NCBI GenBank assembly: GCA_964557545.1
Contig: CAZLAK010000071.1
Span: 1-5,034, forward strand
From: CAZLAK01 sp964557545
GTDB lineage: Bacteria; Bacillota; Desulfotomaculia; Desulfotomaculales; Pelotomaculaceae
DNA length: 5,034 nucleotides
Reading direction: 5' to 3'
A program made the position numbers and the translations under genes. Of this stretch, positions 1-4,057 are shown piece by piece. Each line of letters starts with the position of its first letter. Position 1 is the first letter of the stretch. A model generated the notes under the pieces. That model worked only from the letters and a program-made list of their open reading frames with translations, did not search any database and was not told the DNA's origin.

Positions 1-41
1 AAGTTAGTCTTTGCCTCATGAATATTTACTTTGATGGCCAT
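1..41 (-). CDS. Phd/YefM-type antitoxin, N-terminal fragment (cut by window edge)
   Basis: Only the first 13 codons and two bases of a 14th are visible; they read MAIKVNIHEAKTN, and the next codon begins TT. The V-N-I-H-E-A-K-T block followed by Asn and probably Leu is the typical N-terminus of the Phd/YefM (prevent-host-death) antitoxins of type II toxin-antitoxin systems. These proteins bind their own promoter through the N-terminal domain and neutralise a partner toxin through the C-terminus. The partner is often a PIN-domain, Doc or RelE/YoeB-like protein encoded just downstream. The ATG is preceded by a strong ribosome binding site and a separate promoter, so this is the true start of a gene rather than read-through frame. 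The toxin, if present, lies outside the window. The family call rests on 13 residues and is therefore an inference, although the motif is distinctive. Confidence 0.7.
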   Translation of the reverse strand, partial: MAIKVNIHEAKTN

Positions 42-47
42 TCAACA

Positions 48-57
48 CACCTCCCTT
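48..57 (-). promoter_or_regulatory. Ribosome binding site of the antitoxin gene
   Basis: On the minus strand this reads AAGGGAGGTG, a near-perfect anti-16S match, ending 6 bases before the ATG at 41. It fixes the antitoxin start and argues for efficient translation of the antitoxin. Confidence 0.8.
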
Positions 58-61
58 ATGT

Positions 62-91
62 ATTTTAAACTTAGTCTATAAACTAGGTCAA
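62..91 (-). promoter_or_regulatory. Probable promoter of the antitoxin gene with embedded operator-like palindrome
   Basis: On the minus strand there is a -35 box TTGACC (86-91, 5/6 match) and a -10 box TAAAAT (62-67, 5/6 match), 18 bases apart. A 20-base imperfect palindrome (69-88, 8 of 10 pairs) fills the spacer and touches the -35 box, where an autorepressor could bind. The AT-rich stretch at 89-107 could act as an UP element. One caveat is that a start point 6-8 bases past the -10 box would fall at about 54-56, inside the ribosome binding site, so the mRNA leader would be very short. No mapping data support the site. Confidence 0.5.
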
Positions 92-121
92 TATTTTGAT
101 ATTTATTGCCGTGTTTAAATC

Positions 122-182
122 AAAAGACCCCGCCGTCCTAAAGGAGCAGGCAACGTGTATTACCTGCCGGGCGAGGTCTTTT
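122..182 (-). terminator. Branched rho-independent terminator after rplL
   Basis: A 13-pair outer stem (122-134 with 170-182) closes on GC-rich pairs and ends, on the minus strand, in GGTCTTTT followed by GATTTAAA. Inside it lies an 8-pair hairpin (146-153 with 160-167, 6-base loop) and a small one at 136-145. The two non-Watson-Crick positions (130/174 and 151/162) are G.U in minus-strand RNA but C.A in plus-strand RNA, so the minus strand is the likely functional transcript. It should end the rplJ-rplL transcript. The plus strand also carries a T6 run after the stem, so some bidirectional activity is possible. Confidence 0.75.
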
Positions 183-201
183 TTGTGTCGGTCGTAAAAA
201 C

Positions 202-591
202 CTACTTGATCTCGACGGTAGCGCCCACTTCGGTGAGCTTGGCCTTGATGGACTCGGCTTCCTCTTTGGAAACCTTTTCTTTGACCGGTTTGGGGGCGCC
301 GTCCACCAGGTCCTTGGCCTCTTTTAAGCCCAAGCCGGTGATTTCCCGCACCACCTTGATGACCTTCACTTTCTCGCTGCCCACGGCGGCCAAAATCACG
401 TCGAACTCGGTCTGCTGCTCTTCTTCTGCCGGGGCTGCAGCTGCCGCCGGCGCGGCGCCGGGCGCGGCGGCCACGGCCACGGGAGCGGCCGCGCTGACAC
501 CAAATTCTTCTTCAAAGGCCTTGACCAGCTCGGCCAGTTCTAAAACAGTCATACCCTTGACGATATCCAAGACTTCCTGCACTTTGGACAT
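202..591 (-). CDS. rplL: 50S ribosomal protein L7/L12
   Basis: Encodes 129 residues, close to the usual 120-130. L7/L12 forms the mobile stalk dimers on the 50S subunit that recruit and activate EF-Tu, EF-G, IF2 and release factors. Residues 1-30 form the N-terminal dimerisation helices that dock on L10. Residues about 33-55 are an Ala/Pro-rich flexible hinge, and residues 61-129 are the globular C-terminal domain. The conserved factor-binding helix is visible around residues 76-97, with the G-L-G-L-K-E-A-K core. The ATG start is preceded by GGAGGT with an 11-base spacer. It lies 48 bases after rplJ and is followed by a terminator, so it is the last gene of the rplJ-rplL unit. The L10 leader upstream of rplJ probably controls both genes. 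The alanine-rich hinge gives long GC-rich antisense open frames that are not real genes. Confidence 0.98.
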   Translation of the reverse strand: MSKVQEVLDIVKGMTVLELAELVKAFEEEFGVSAAAPVAVAAAPGAAPAAAAAPAEEEQQTEFDVILAAVGSEKVKVIKVVREITGLGLKEAKDLVDGAPKPVKEKVSKEEAESIKAKLTEVGATVEIK

Positions 592-602
592 AGTTTTTAT
601 CT

Positions 603-608
603 ACCTCC
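603..608 (-). promoter_or_regulatory. Ribosome binding site of rplL, downstream of an A-rich tract
   Basis: The minus strand reads GGAGGT 11 bases before the rplL ATG. Directly upstream, 611-637 contains only A and T, and is A-rich in the mRNA. Such unstructured A-rich leaders can increase ribosome loading. This would suit a protein needed in four or more copies per ribosome, but the role is inferred. Confidence 0.6.
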
Positions 609-639
609 GGAATTTTTTTTAATTTTTTAATTTTAAACT

Positions 640-1170
640 CTAGCCGGTCTCACCGGCCCGCTGCCGGCGCAGGGCTTCCACCGCGTAAGCAAAGCTGCGC
701 AAAACCCCGGCCAGAGCACCGGCAAAGCCGTAAAGCGGGGCCTGCATACCGCCCAGGATCCGGCCCAAAAGCACTTCCCGCGGCGGCAAATCCGCCAGTC
801 CCCTCACGCCTTTGGCATCGATAACCCTTCCCTCTAAGATGCCGGCCTTGATCTCCATCTTTTTATATTCGCGCATAAATTCGGTGAGTATTTTGGCCGG
901 CGCCACCGGGTCCGCGCCAAACGCTATGGCCACCGGACCTTCCAGGTAAGAAATGATCTCCTCTAAACCCATTTTTCGGGCCACTTTGGCGGTGAGGGTG
1001 TTTTTGGCCACTTTAAACTCGCAGCCGGCCTCGCGCAGCCGCCGGCGCAGCTTGGTGGCTTCGGCCACGGTGAGACCCCGGTAATCGGTCAATATGGCCA
1101 CTTTAGAATTAGCAAATTTTTCTTCCAGTTCACCGATGATAGCCTCTTTCTTAGCCCTTGTAATCGGCAC
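640..1170 (-). CDS. rplJ: 50S ribosomal protein L10
   Basis: Encodes 176 residues, about the family length. L10 anchors the stalk: its N-terminal domain binds 23S rRNA with L11, and its C-terminal helix carries the L7/L12 dimers. It also represses its own operon by binding the leader RNA. Conserved blocks are D-Y-R-G-L-T-V at residues 29-35, K-N-T-L at 56-59, L-E-G-P-V-A at 76-81 and the P-P-R-E-V-L-L segment at 129-135. The C-terminal helix spans about 150-171. The start is GTG, chosen because the protein begins M-P-I-T-R-A-K-K as expected and no in-frame ATG lies near. Two Shine-Dalgarno-like sequences precede it. It is separated from rplA by the attenuated leader, and rplL follows 48 bases later. 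Confidence 0.97.
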   Translation of the reverse strand: MPITRAKKEAIIGELEEKFANSKVAILTDYRGLTVAEATKLRRRLREAGCEFKVAKNTLTAKVARKMGLEEIISYLEGPVAIAFGADPVAPAKILTEFMREYKKMEIKAGILEGRVIDAKGVRGLADLPPREVLLGRILGGMQAPLYGFAGALAGVLRSFAYAVEALRRQRAGETG

Positions 1171-1173
1171 TTT

Positions 1174-1191
1174 CTCCTACCGCACCTCCTT
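1174..1191 (-). promoter_or_regulatory. Double Shine-Dalgarno before rplJ GTG start
   Basis: The minus strand has AAGGAGGTG about 12 bases upstream of the GTG and a second TAGGAG only 3 bases upstream. The first is the stronger match but far away, and the second is close but weaker. The GTG inside the first motif leads at once to an in-frame TAG (GTG-CGG-TAG), so it cannot be the start. Confidence 0.55.
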
Positions 1192-1216
1192 CCCGGTCTT
1201 CAAGATGAATGCCTGA

Positions 1217-1260
1217 ACAAAAAGCAAAAGGGCCCCGCAGCATTAAACGCCAAGGGCCCT
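1217..1260 (-). terminator. Attenuator terminator in the L10 leader
   Basis: The minus-strand RNA folds AGGGCCC (1254-1260) onto GGGCCCU (1229-1235), a perfect 7-pair GC stem with a partly paired interior. It is followed by UUUUGCUUUUUG, a standard intrinsic terminator. It sits inside the leader about 50 bases before the rplJ start, so it can only make sense as a conditional terminator. When L10 (or L10 with L7/L12) binds the upstream kink-turn element, this hairpin would be favoured and rplJ-rplL expression would drop. The control model is taken from the known L10 leader family. Confidence 0.8.
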
Positions 1261-1295
1261 GGTGCCAGCCACATATAAAACTTGAGCGCACACCA

Positions 1296-1367
1296 TTCCC
1301 TTGCCTCGGCCGGCGGCAGGCACCCTGCCCTTAAAACCGCTGGGTTACCGGCTGTCTGCGGCAAAAC
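1296..1367 (-). ncRNA. L10 leader RNA (autoregulatory ribosomal-protein leader), aptamer part
   Basis: The minus strand contains CAGACAGCCGG (1348-1358) and CCGGCCGAGG (1304-1313). These match the two conserved strands of the L10 leader, whose kink-turn binds L10. GCCGG and CCGGC pair directly (1348-1352 with 1309-1313), flanked by the unpaired GACA and CGAGG residues of the turn. A perfect 6-pair hairpin with a 3-base loop (1315-1320 with 1324-1329) sits between the strands. The element lies upstream of rplJ, after the rplA stop, and is followed by the attenuator. Exact ends are not defined by the sequence alone. The identification is from remembered consensus, not a covariance-model search. 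Confidence 0.8.
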
Positions 1368-1368
1368 A

Positions 1369-1404
1369 TTTTAACTATCGGTGCCAGGCACCTCGTTTTT
1401 AACT
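1369..1404. repeat. Perfect GGTGCC-A-GGCACC palindrome between direct TTTTAACT repeats
   Basis: On the plus strand TTTTAACT occurs at 1369-1376 and again at 1397-1404. Between them is GGTGCCAGGCACC (1380-1392), a perfect palindrome around one central base. It lies just after the rplA stop and upstream of the L10 aptamer. It could be a small hairpin, a protein site, or the remnant of a short dispersed repeat; the sequence alone does not decide. Confidence 0.6.
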
Positions 1405-1417
1405 TTTTATTTAGCGG

Positions 1418-2122
1418 TTACTGGGCGGCCAGCACTTTTTGCGGGTTGATCTTGATGCCGGGTCCCATGGTGGAAGAAACGGCAATGCTCTTTAGGTACT
1501 GGCCTTTGGCGGCCGCCGGGCGGGCCCTCACCAGGGCATCGACCAATGTGCGCAGGTTTTCTGCCAGTTTTTCTGCATCAAAGGAAACCCGGCCTATGGG
1601 GGCGTGGATAATGCCGGCCTTATCTACCCGGTACTCGATCTTGCCGGCCTTGACTTCTTTTACGGCCCGCTCCACGTCAAACGTCACGGTACCGGTCTTG
1701 GGGTTGGGCATCAGCCCCCGCGGCCCCAGTATACGGCCCAGCTTGCCCACTGTGCCCATCATGTCGGGGGTGGCGATGGCCACGTCAAAGTCCAGCCAGC
1801 CTTCCCCCTGGATCTTGGCCACCAAGTCCTCGGCGCCCACAAAGTCGGCTCCCGCCTCGGCGGCTTCCTTGGCTTTATCGCCCTTGGCAAAAACCAGAAC
1901 CCGGCGGGTCTTGCCTGTGCCAAAGGGCAGGACCACGGCGCCGCGCACCTGCTGGTCGGCGTGACGGGGGTCTACGCCCAAACGGACAGCTACCTCTACA
2001 GTTTCGTCAAATTTGGCCGGAGCCACTTTCTTTAACAGTTCAAAGGCGGCGTGCGGCTCGTATAACACAGTCCGGTCGACCTGTTTGTACGCCTCTCTAA
2101 TTTTTTTGCCGCGTTTTGGCAC
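1418..2122 (-). CDS. rplA: 50S ribosomal protein L1
   Basis: Encodes 234 residues, the usual bacterial size. L1 forms the lateral stalk of the 50S subunit, binds 23S rRNA helices 76-78, helps move the deacylated tRNA out of the E site, and in many bacteria represses its own mRNA. The family signature is clear: M-G-T-V-G-K-L-G-R-I-L-G-P-R-G at residues 122-136 followed by L-M-P-N-P-K. The C-terminal Y-R-V-D-K-A-G block is at 164-170. Domain I is formed by both termini (about 1-67 and 160-234), and domain II by the middle. The start is GTG with an excellent GAGGAGGTT ribosome binding site just upstream. It lies 61 bases after rplK in the usual L11-L1 pairing and is followed by the L10 leader rather than directly by rplJ. 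Confidence 0.98.
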   Translation of the reverse strand: MPKRGKKIREAYKQVDRTVLYEPHAAFELLKKVAPAKFDETVEVAVRLGVDPRHADQQVRGAVVLPFGTGKTRRVLVFAKGDKAKEAAEAGADFVGAEDLVAKIQGEGWLDFDVAIATPDMMGTVGKLGRILGPRGLMPNPKTGTVTFDVERAVKEVKAGKIEYRVDKAGIIHAPIGRVSFDAEKLAENLRTLVDALVRARPAAAKGQYLKSIAVSSTMGPGIKINPQKVLAAQ

Positions 2123-2183
2123 GTTTATAACCTCCTCACAGTGGTTTTAGCGGATAAATCTTCCTCCCACGCTGCGGCCGCTC

Positions 2184-2612
2184 TCAGCCCTCCACAATTT
2201 CAATGCCCATGCTGCGGGCGGTGCCTTCCACCATGCGCATAGCCGCTTCCACGCTGGCGGCGTTTAAGTCGGGCATCTTGAGTTCAGCGATTTCCCGCAC
2301 TTTGGAACGCGGCAATTTGGCCACCTTCTTTTTGTTGGGCTCGCCGGAGGCCGTTTCAATGCCGGCCGCCTTCTTTAAGAGCACAGACGCCGGCGGGGTT
2401 TTGGTAACAAAGGTAAAAGAACGGTCTTCGTAAATAGTTATTTCTACGGGTATGATGAGCCCCGCCTGGGAAGCGGTACGCTCATTGTACTCCTTCACAA
2501 AGGCCATGATGTTCACACCGTGCTGGCCCAGGGCTGGACCCACCGGCGGCGCCGGAGTAGCCTTTCCGGCCGGAACCTGCAGTTTAACAACCGCTGCCAC
2601 GCGCTTTGCCAC
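2184..2612 (-). CDS. rplK: 50S ribosomal protein L11
   Basis: Encodes 142 residues, exactly the usual length. L11 binds the GTPase-associated centre of 23S rRNA at the base of the stalk; it is part of the thiostrepton site and, in many bacteria, is needed for RelA activation. The N-terminal domain shows P-A-G-K-A-T-P-A-P-P-V-G-P-A-L-G-Q-H-G at residues 14-32. The C-terminal RNA-binding domain includes A-E-L-K-M-P-D-L-N at 109-117 and G-T-A-R-S-M-G at 130-136. I place the start at the GTG at 2610-2612, giving M-A-K-R-V-A-A-V-V-K. The frame also opens with a GTG 12 bases upstream (2622-2624), but that codon lies inside the ribosome binding site and would add residues not found in the family. 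It follows nusG by 25 bases, and rplA follows it. Confidence 0.97.
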   Translation of the reverse strand: MAKRVAAVVKLQVPAGKATPAPPVGPALGQHGVNIMAFVKEYNERTASQAGLIIPVEITIYEDRSFTFVTKTPPASVLLKKAAGIETASGEPNKKKVAKLPRSKVREIAELKMPDLNAASVEAAMRMVEGTARSMGIEIVEG

Positions 2613-2621
2613 TTGTAAAAA

Positions 2622-2631
2622 CACCCCCTTT
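2622..2631 (-). promoter_or_regulatory. Ribosome binding site that decides the rplK start
   Basis: The minus strand reads AAAGGGGGTG, ending 9 bases before the GTG at 2612. The last GTG of this motif is itself in frame but would have no spacer, so the downstream GTG is used. Confidence 0.75.
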
Positions 2632-2637
2632 ACACTG

Positions 2638-3165
2638 CTAGGTAATTTTTTCTATTTGCGCAAAGTCCAGCTCGACGGGCGTCTCCCGGCCGAACATGGA
2701 AATCATAACTTTAACCTTGCCTTTTTCTATGTTTATTTCTTCTACCTGACCGATAAAGTTTTCAAAAGGACCGGCAATAACCCTCACGCTCTCGCCGTGG
2801 ACAAAATCAACGCGCTGGCGCGGCTCTTCGGCGCCCATCTGCCTGATGATCTGTTTGGCCTCGGCATCGCTTAAAGGAATGGGCTTGGAGCCAGAACCTA
2901 CAAAACCCGTAACGCCCGGCGTGTTGCGGACGACGTACCAGGAATCGTCGGTCATAATCATCTCTACCAGCACATAACCTGGAAAGATCTTCCGCTTAGA
3001 AACCTTCCTCTTGCCGTCTTTTACTTCTACCTCATCCTCCATGGGAACGAGGATGCGGAAGATCTTGCCTTCCATGTTCATGGATTCAATGCGCTTTTCC
3101 AGGTTGGCTTTTACTTTGTTTTCGTAACCGGAGTAAGTGTGAATAACGTACCACTTTTTCTCCAT
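2638..3165 (-). CDS. nusG: Transcription termination/antitermination factor NusG
   Basis: Encodes 175 residues, the standard size. NusG binds the RNA polymerase clamp through its NGN domain, affects pausing and processivity, and through its KOW domain couples to Rho or to ribosomal protein S10. The NGN domain covers about residues 3-112, with the characteristic W-Y-V-I-H-T-Y-S-G-Y-E start and the K-I-F-P-G-Y-V-L-V segment at 59-67. The N-T-P-G-V-T-G-F-V-G motif is at 81-90. The KOW domain covers about 122-175, with V-R-V-I-A-G-P-F at 127-134. The start is the ATG at 3163-3165. The frame is open further upstream to a TTG at 3213, but that stretch encodes a glycine/proline-rich 16-residue leader unlike the family. 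It lies between secE and rplK, the common bacterial arrangement, with 67 bases after secE. Confidence 0.97.
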   Translation of the reverse strand: MEKKWYVIHTYSGYENKVKANLEKRIESMNMEGKIFRILVPMEDEVEVKDGKRKVSKRKIFPGYVLVEMIMTDDSWYVVRNTPGVTGFVGSGSKPIPLSDAEAKQIIRQMGAEEPRQRVDFVHGESVRVIAGPFENFIGQVEEINIEKGKVKVMISMFGRETPVELDFAQIEKIT

Positions 3166-3174
3166 AAAACACAA

Positions 3175-3205
3175 GGGACCCTTTGGGCCAGGTCCCCCAC
3201 CCCCC
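3175..3205 (-). promoter_or_regulatory. G-rich tract and hairpin over the nusG ribosome binding region
   Basis: Just before nusG the minus strand carries GGGGGGTGGGGG (3194-3205), then GGGACC (3191-3196) which pairs perfectly with GGTCCC (3175-3180). The only Shine-Dalgarno-like sequence at usable distance, AAAGGG (3179-3184), lies in the loop and 3' arm of that hairpin, 13 bases before the ATG. Folding would hide it, so nusG translation may depend on unfolding by ribosomes arriving from secE or on another factor. This is inferred from pairing only. Confidence 0.4.
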
Positions 3206-3232
3206 TTAAGCAAAAAAGTCGCCGTGCCGAGG

Positions 3233-3688
3233 TCACCTTTGCAAAATAAGCCTCAAAAGCACGCTCAAGGCGGAGTCAAAGAGCCAGATCATAACTCCTA
3301 CTGCGGCAACGGCTACCAGCACAACTGATGTGTAGATAACCGTTTCTTTCCTGGTAGGCCAGTGCACCTTTTTCATTTCGTTGTATGAACTGCGCAAAAA
3401 CTTGCGCACCTCTTCCAAGTAGTTTACTTTCTCTTTCTTGGCGGGTAAGTCCCTTTTCCCATGCTCCTTCTTGGTTACTTCTTTCTTCGGGACCTCTTTC
3501 TTGCCGCCAAACACGGCTACCGCCCTACCAATAATGCTTTTTTGTTCCCCCTTAGGTTCCACTGGCTTTTTCCCCGACCTCTCCGTGGGGTTGGCCTCGC
3601 CCTTTTTTGCCGGCAGATTTTTTACCGGCCCTTTGCTGCCCTCATTCTTTTTGGCGGCAGTGCCGGCCTGCTTCTTGGTGAGAGCCAT
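3233..3688 (-). CDS. secE: Preprotein translocase subunit SecE with long lysine-rich N-terminal extension
   Basis: Encodes 151 residues, more than twice the roughly 60-75 of a minimal Gram-positive SecE. SecE is the clamp subunit of the SecYEG channel in the cytoplasmic membrane. The conserved core is residues about 88-151: an amphipathic helix, the signature N-E-M-K-K-V-H-W-P-T-R-K-E-T (103-116), and one transmembrane helix at about 117-137. Residues 1-87 are an added cytosolic segment with about 22 lysines, no cysteines, short repeats (L-P-A-K-K at 25-29 and 81-85; K-K-E-V at 63-66 and 68-71) and one hydrophobic patch at 51-62. The ATG at 3686-3688 is preceded by AAGGA 12 bases upstream, and no good later start exists before the core. 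Its neighbours, rpmG before and nusG after, are the classical setting. Confidence 0.95.
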   Translation of the reverse strand: MALTKKQAGTAAKKNEGSKGPVKNLPAKKGEANPTERSGKKPVEPKGEQKSIIGRAVAVFGGKKEVPKKEVTKKEHGKRDLPAKKEKVNYLEEVRKFLRSSYNEMKKVHWPTRKETVIYTSVVLVAVAAVGVMIWLFDSALSVLLRLILQR

Positions 3689-3747
3689 TTGTACGCCACA
3701 TCCTTAAAAACAAAACTGTTATTTTTGGGAAGGTGCGCTTTTTAAGC

Positions 3748-3897
3748 TTACCTTGTTTCCTTGTGCAGGGTGTGAGTCCGGCAGTGCCGGCAGTATTTCT
3801 TCATTTCAATCCTGTTGGGATCGTTCTTTTTGTTTTTGGTGGTCGTATAGTTCCTGCGCTTGCAGTCAGTACAGGCCAGGGTCACGCTCACTCTCAT
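3748..3897 (-). CDS. rpmG: 50S ribosomal protein L33 (zinc-binding form)
   Basis: This short gene encodes 49 residues starting M-R-V-S-V-T-L-A-C-T. L33 is a small 50S protein near the E site. Two cysteine pairs, C9-x-x-C12 and C36-x-x-C39, form the zinc ribbon, so this is the C+ (zinc-containing) version rather than the cysteine-free type many bacteria make under zinc limitation. Other family features are R-N-Y-T-T-T-K-N-K-K-N at 15-25 and K-K-Y-C-R-H-C at 33-39, which match the family closely. The ATG is preceded by GGGAGGTGG with about 9 bases spacing. It is the first gene after the promoter at 3968-3996, and secE follows 59 bases later. Confidence 0.96.
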   Translation of the reverse strand: MRVSVTLACTDCKRRNYTTTKNKKNDPNRIEMKKYCRHCRTHTLHKETR

Positions 3898-3906
3898 TTA
3901 AGTTCG

Positions 3907-3915
3907 CCACCTCCC
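3907..3915 (-). promoter_or_regulatory. Ribosome binding site of rpmG
   Basis: The minus strand reads GGGAGGTGG, ending 9 bases before the ATG at 3897. It confirms the start of this 49-codon gene. A run of nine T (minus strand, 3922-3930) lies just upstream without a hairpin before it. Confidence 0.8.
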
Positions 3916-3967
3916 AAAACCAAAAAAAAATTCCTCGCCCAGCCCAAGTGTATAATTTGCCTTCTCA

Positions 3968-3996
3968 AATTTAACACAATAACAATTGGTTGTCAA
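3968..3996 (-). promoter_or_regulatory. Probable sigma-A promoter of the rpmG-secE-nusG-rplK-rplA unit
   Basis: The minus strand has a perfect -35 box TTGACA (3991-3996), a 17-base spacer and a -10 box TAAATT (3968-3973, 4/6 match). A TATACA at 3948-3953 is a weaker alternative -10 region. The -35 box begins in the T-rich tail of the tuf terminator, so termination of tuf and initiation of the next unit are packed together. The leader would be about 65 bases. Confidence 0.6.
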
Positions 3997-4034
3997 GAAA
4001 ACACACGGCGCGGGGAGCAACCATTCCCGCGCCG
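3997..4034 (-). terminator. Rho-independent terminator of tuf
   Basis: CGGCGCGGG (4026-4034 on the minus strand) pairs perfectly over 9 bases with CCCGCGCCG (4006-4014), loop about 11 bases, followed by TGTGTTTTC. The stem is very GC-rich and the U-tract is interrupted. A smaller hairpin with a 5-pair core (about 4044-4056) sits between the tuf stop codon and this stem. Confidence 0.8.
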
Positions 4035-4057
4035 CGAAATACTACGCCTTGCAGGCG

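Noticed and set aside
155..622. Long plus-strand open frames opposite rplL, and others opposite rplA, rplK, secE and tuf
   Set aside because: They mirror strongly conserved minus-strand genes, resemble no protein I know, and have no ribosome binding sites of note. The Ala/Ser-rich products come from antisense reading of GC-rich codons.
1366..1417. A separate promoter for rplJ-rplL just after rplA
   Set aside because: A TAAAAT-like -10 box exists near 1369, but there is no -35 match at a proper distance. The unit may be transcribed from further upstream, through the attenuator.
2141..2170. GTGG...CCAC hairpin in the rplK-rplA gap as an L1 operator
   Set aside because: Only 4 outer and 3 inner pairs form, with large unpaired parts. 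I could not match it to the L1 binding-site consensus with any confidence.
2613..2624. Upstream GTG start of rplK adding M-F-L-Q
   Set aside because: That GTG lies within the Shine-Dalgarno sequence itself. The GTG at 2612 has correct spacing and gives the exact family length of 142.
3166..3213. Extended nusG start at a TTG giving a 16-residue Gly/Pro-rich leader
   Set aside because: The added residues are unlike any NusG N-terminus, whereas the ATG at 3165 gives the standard M-E-K-K-W-Y-V start and family length.
3689..3747. Possible tRNA-Trp between rpmG and secE, as found in some bacteria
   Set aside because: The 59-base gap is too short and lacks any cloverleaf or T-loop GTTCRA sequence; only the secE ribosome binding site is seen.
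3922..3930. Run of nine T (minus strand) before rpmG as a terminator
   Set aside because: No GC-rich hairpin precedes it on the minus strand, so it is better regarded as part of the mRNA leader.
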